DNA of 64,000 nt from Carboxylicivirga litoralis. Lineage in GTDB: Bacteria > Bacteroidota > Bacteroidia > Bacteroidales > Marinilabiliaceae. This document shows, in pieces, positions 63,447-64,000 of the stretch. Position 1 is the first letter of the stretch. Each line of letters starts with the position of its first letter. The position numbers and the translations under genes are program-made. The notes below the pieces were generated by a model that was given only the letters and a program-made list of their open reading frames with translations, was not told the origin of the DNA and made no database searches. The stretch lies in contig NZ_JAFMVC010000003.1 of the NCBI RefSeq assembly GCF_025499605.1, forward strand, positions 186,001 to 250,000, in the 5' to 3' direction.

Positions 63447-64000
63447 TTATTGCCATTGAGGATGTTTTTTTAATTCTTTTTCCAGTGTAGCCTTTATGTT
63501 TTGTTCGTTGTTAGAGAGCGAATCGAGGCATAGCGGATTTTTTTCCAATCGATCATTGGTGAGATTATAAAAACTACTGTCAGGATAGAGTTTATACTCA
63601 AGCGTTCGAATAAATTGGTTTCTGTATTGATTGACATACTTGCCCCATTGCGGATCATAATGAATAAAGGCGGTCTGTCTTGGTTGATAGTCTTCGCCAT
63701 TTAGTAAAGGGTAAAAACTTTTGCCATCAGACTGAACATCAGTGTCTGTTAGCTCTGCCAGTGTAGGGAAAAAATCACTAAACTCAATCAAATCTTCAAA
63801 TACAGCTTTCTCTTTTATTTTAGAAGGCCATTTAACAACTAATGGCACATGTGTTCCTGCATCCGTTGTCTTTCCTTTTCCTCCAACGATGACCTCCTTT
63901 GCCAAATGCGATTGAATAGTAGGGTGTGTACCATTATCACCTGTGAAAATGACTATGGTGTTGTCATCCAGGTTTAACTCTTCAAGTTTATTAACAATCT
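63447..64000 (-). CDS. C-terminal part of a further sulfatase (cut by the window end)
   Basis: The minus frame is open from the stop at 63447 to the window edge, about 184 codons. It encodes VIFTGDNGTHPT (the late metal-binding DNG motif), GKGKTTDAGTHVPLVVKWP and a C-terminal subdomain ending LEKELKKHPQWQ. This is the last third of a sulfatase like the others in the cluster but in the opposite orientation and divergent in sequence. The active-site cysteine lies outside the window, so its type cannot be read. Confidence 0.85.
   Translation of the reverse strand, partial: IVNKLEELNLDDNTIVIFTGDNGTHPTIQSHLAKEVIVGGKGKTTDAGTHVPLVVKWPSKIKEKAVFEDLIEFSDFFPTLAELTDTDVQSDGKSFYPLLNGEDYQPRQTAFIHYDPQWGKYVNQYRNQFIRTLEYKLYPDSSFYNLTNDRLEKNPLCLDSLSNNEQNIKATLEKELKKHPQWQ

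Overview
The window is from a Bacteroidota chromosome, probably a marine or sediment member with Marinilabiliales-like habits; this is inferred from gene content, not from a marker tree. Signs are a type B type IX secretion (T9SS) adhesin with a PorP/SprF partner and a PorE-like anchor, a GldA-type ABC ATPase, an Alternative Complex III respiratory operon, the long IspG form, type B ribosomal protein L31, several sulfatases, and many upstream regions carrying the Bacteroidota -7 promoter element TAnnTTTG. No rRNA, tRNA, CRISPR array, phage or complete insertion sequence was seen.

Layout. 1-2040: the end of an unrecognised helical protein and a class V aminotransferase-fold enzyme. 2341-16158: a three-gene surface block made of a 3,639-residue PKD-repeat protein with a gliding-motility-type C-terminal sorting domain, a PorP/SprF protein and an OmpA/TPR/beta-propeller protein. 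16372-24147: housekeeping genes (acetyltransferase-like protein, L31, GlmU-like protein, Lon, a divergent ADP-ribosylglycohydrolase with an altered metal motif, AI-2E-family permease). 24316-32332: an Alternative Complex III operon (actA-B-C-D-F-E), which passes electrons from quinol to a cytochrome c or terminal oxidase. 32414-40919: a SPOR-like protein, a Nudix hydrolase divergent from pyrE, an SRPBCC protein, birA, and a run of rsfS, ftsH, an LUD-domain gene, cdsA and psd. 41100-42005: heme-copper oxidase subunits III and IV, separate from the act operon and without subunits I and II in the window. 42138-53793: translation and cofactor genes (TsaC/Sua5-like, thioesterase, RimM, PduO-type adenosyltransferase, PdxH, GldA, IspG, AsnRS, sigma-54, PAP2-like membrane protein). 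53905-64000: a sulfatase island with one decayed sulfatase, three complete ones, a BamA/TamA-like outer-membrane barrel and a fourth sulfatase cut by the window end. It suggests use of sulfated polysaccharides.

Most intergenic regions hold simple intrinsic terminators. Several also hold small dispersed-looking repeats: perfect palindromes, CTCTGCG-type and CTTGATAC-type repeats, and hairpins. The least explained structures are a roughly 255-bp MITE-like element between gldA and ispG (imperfect terminal inverted repeats inside 12-bp direct repeats), an array of about four degenerate 41-bp units at 57359-57522, the sulfatase remnant at 53905-54658 that has lost its whole catalytic domain, and a TAnnTTTG element so close to pyrE that its mRNA should be leaderless. 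No wholly new multi-gene system is evident.
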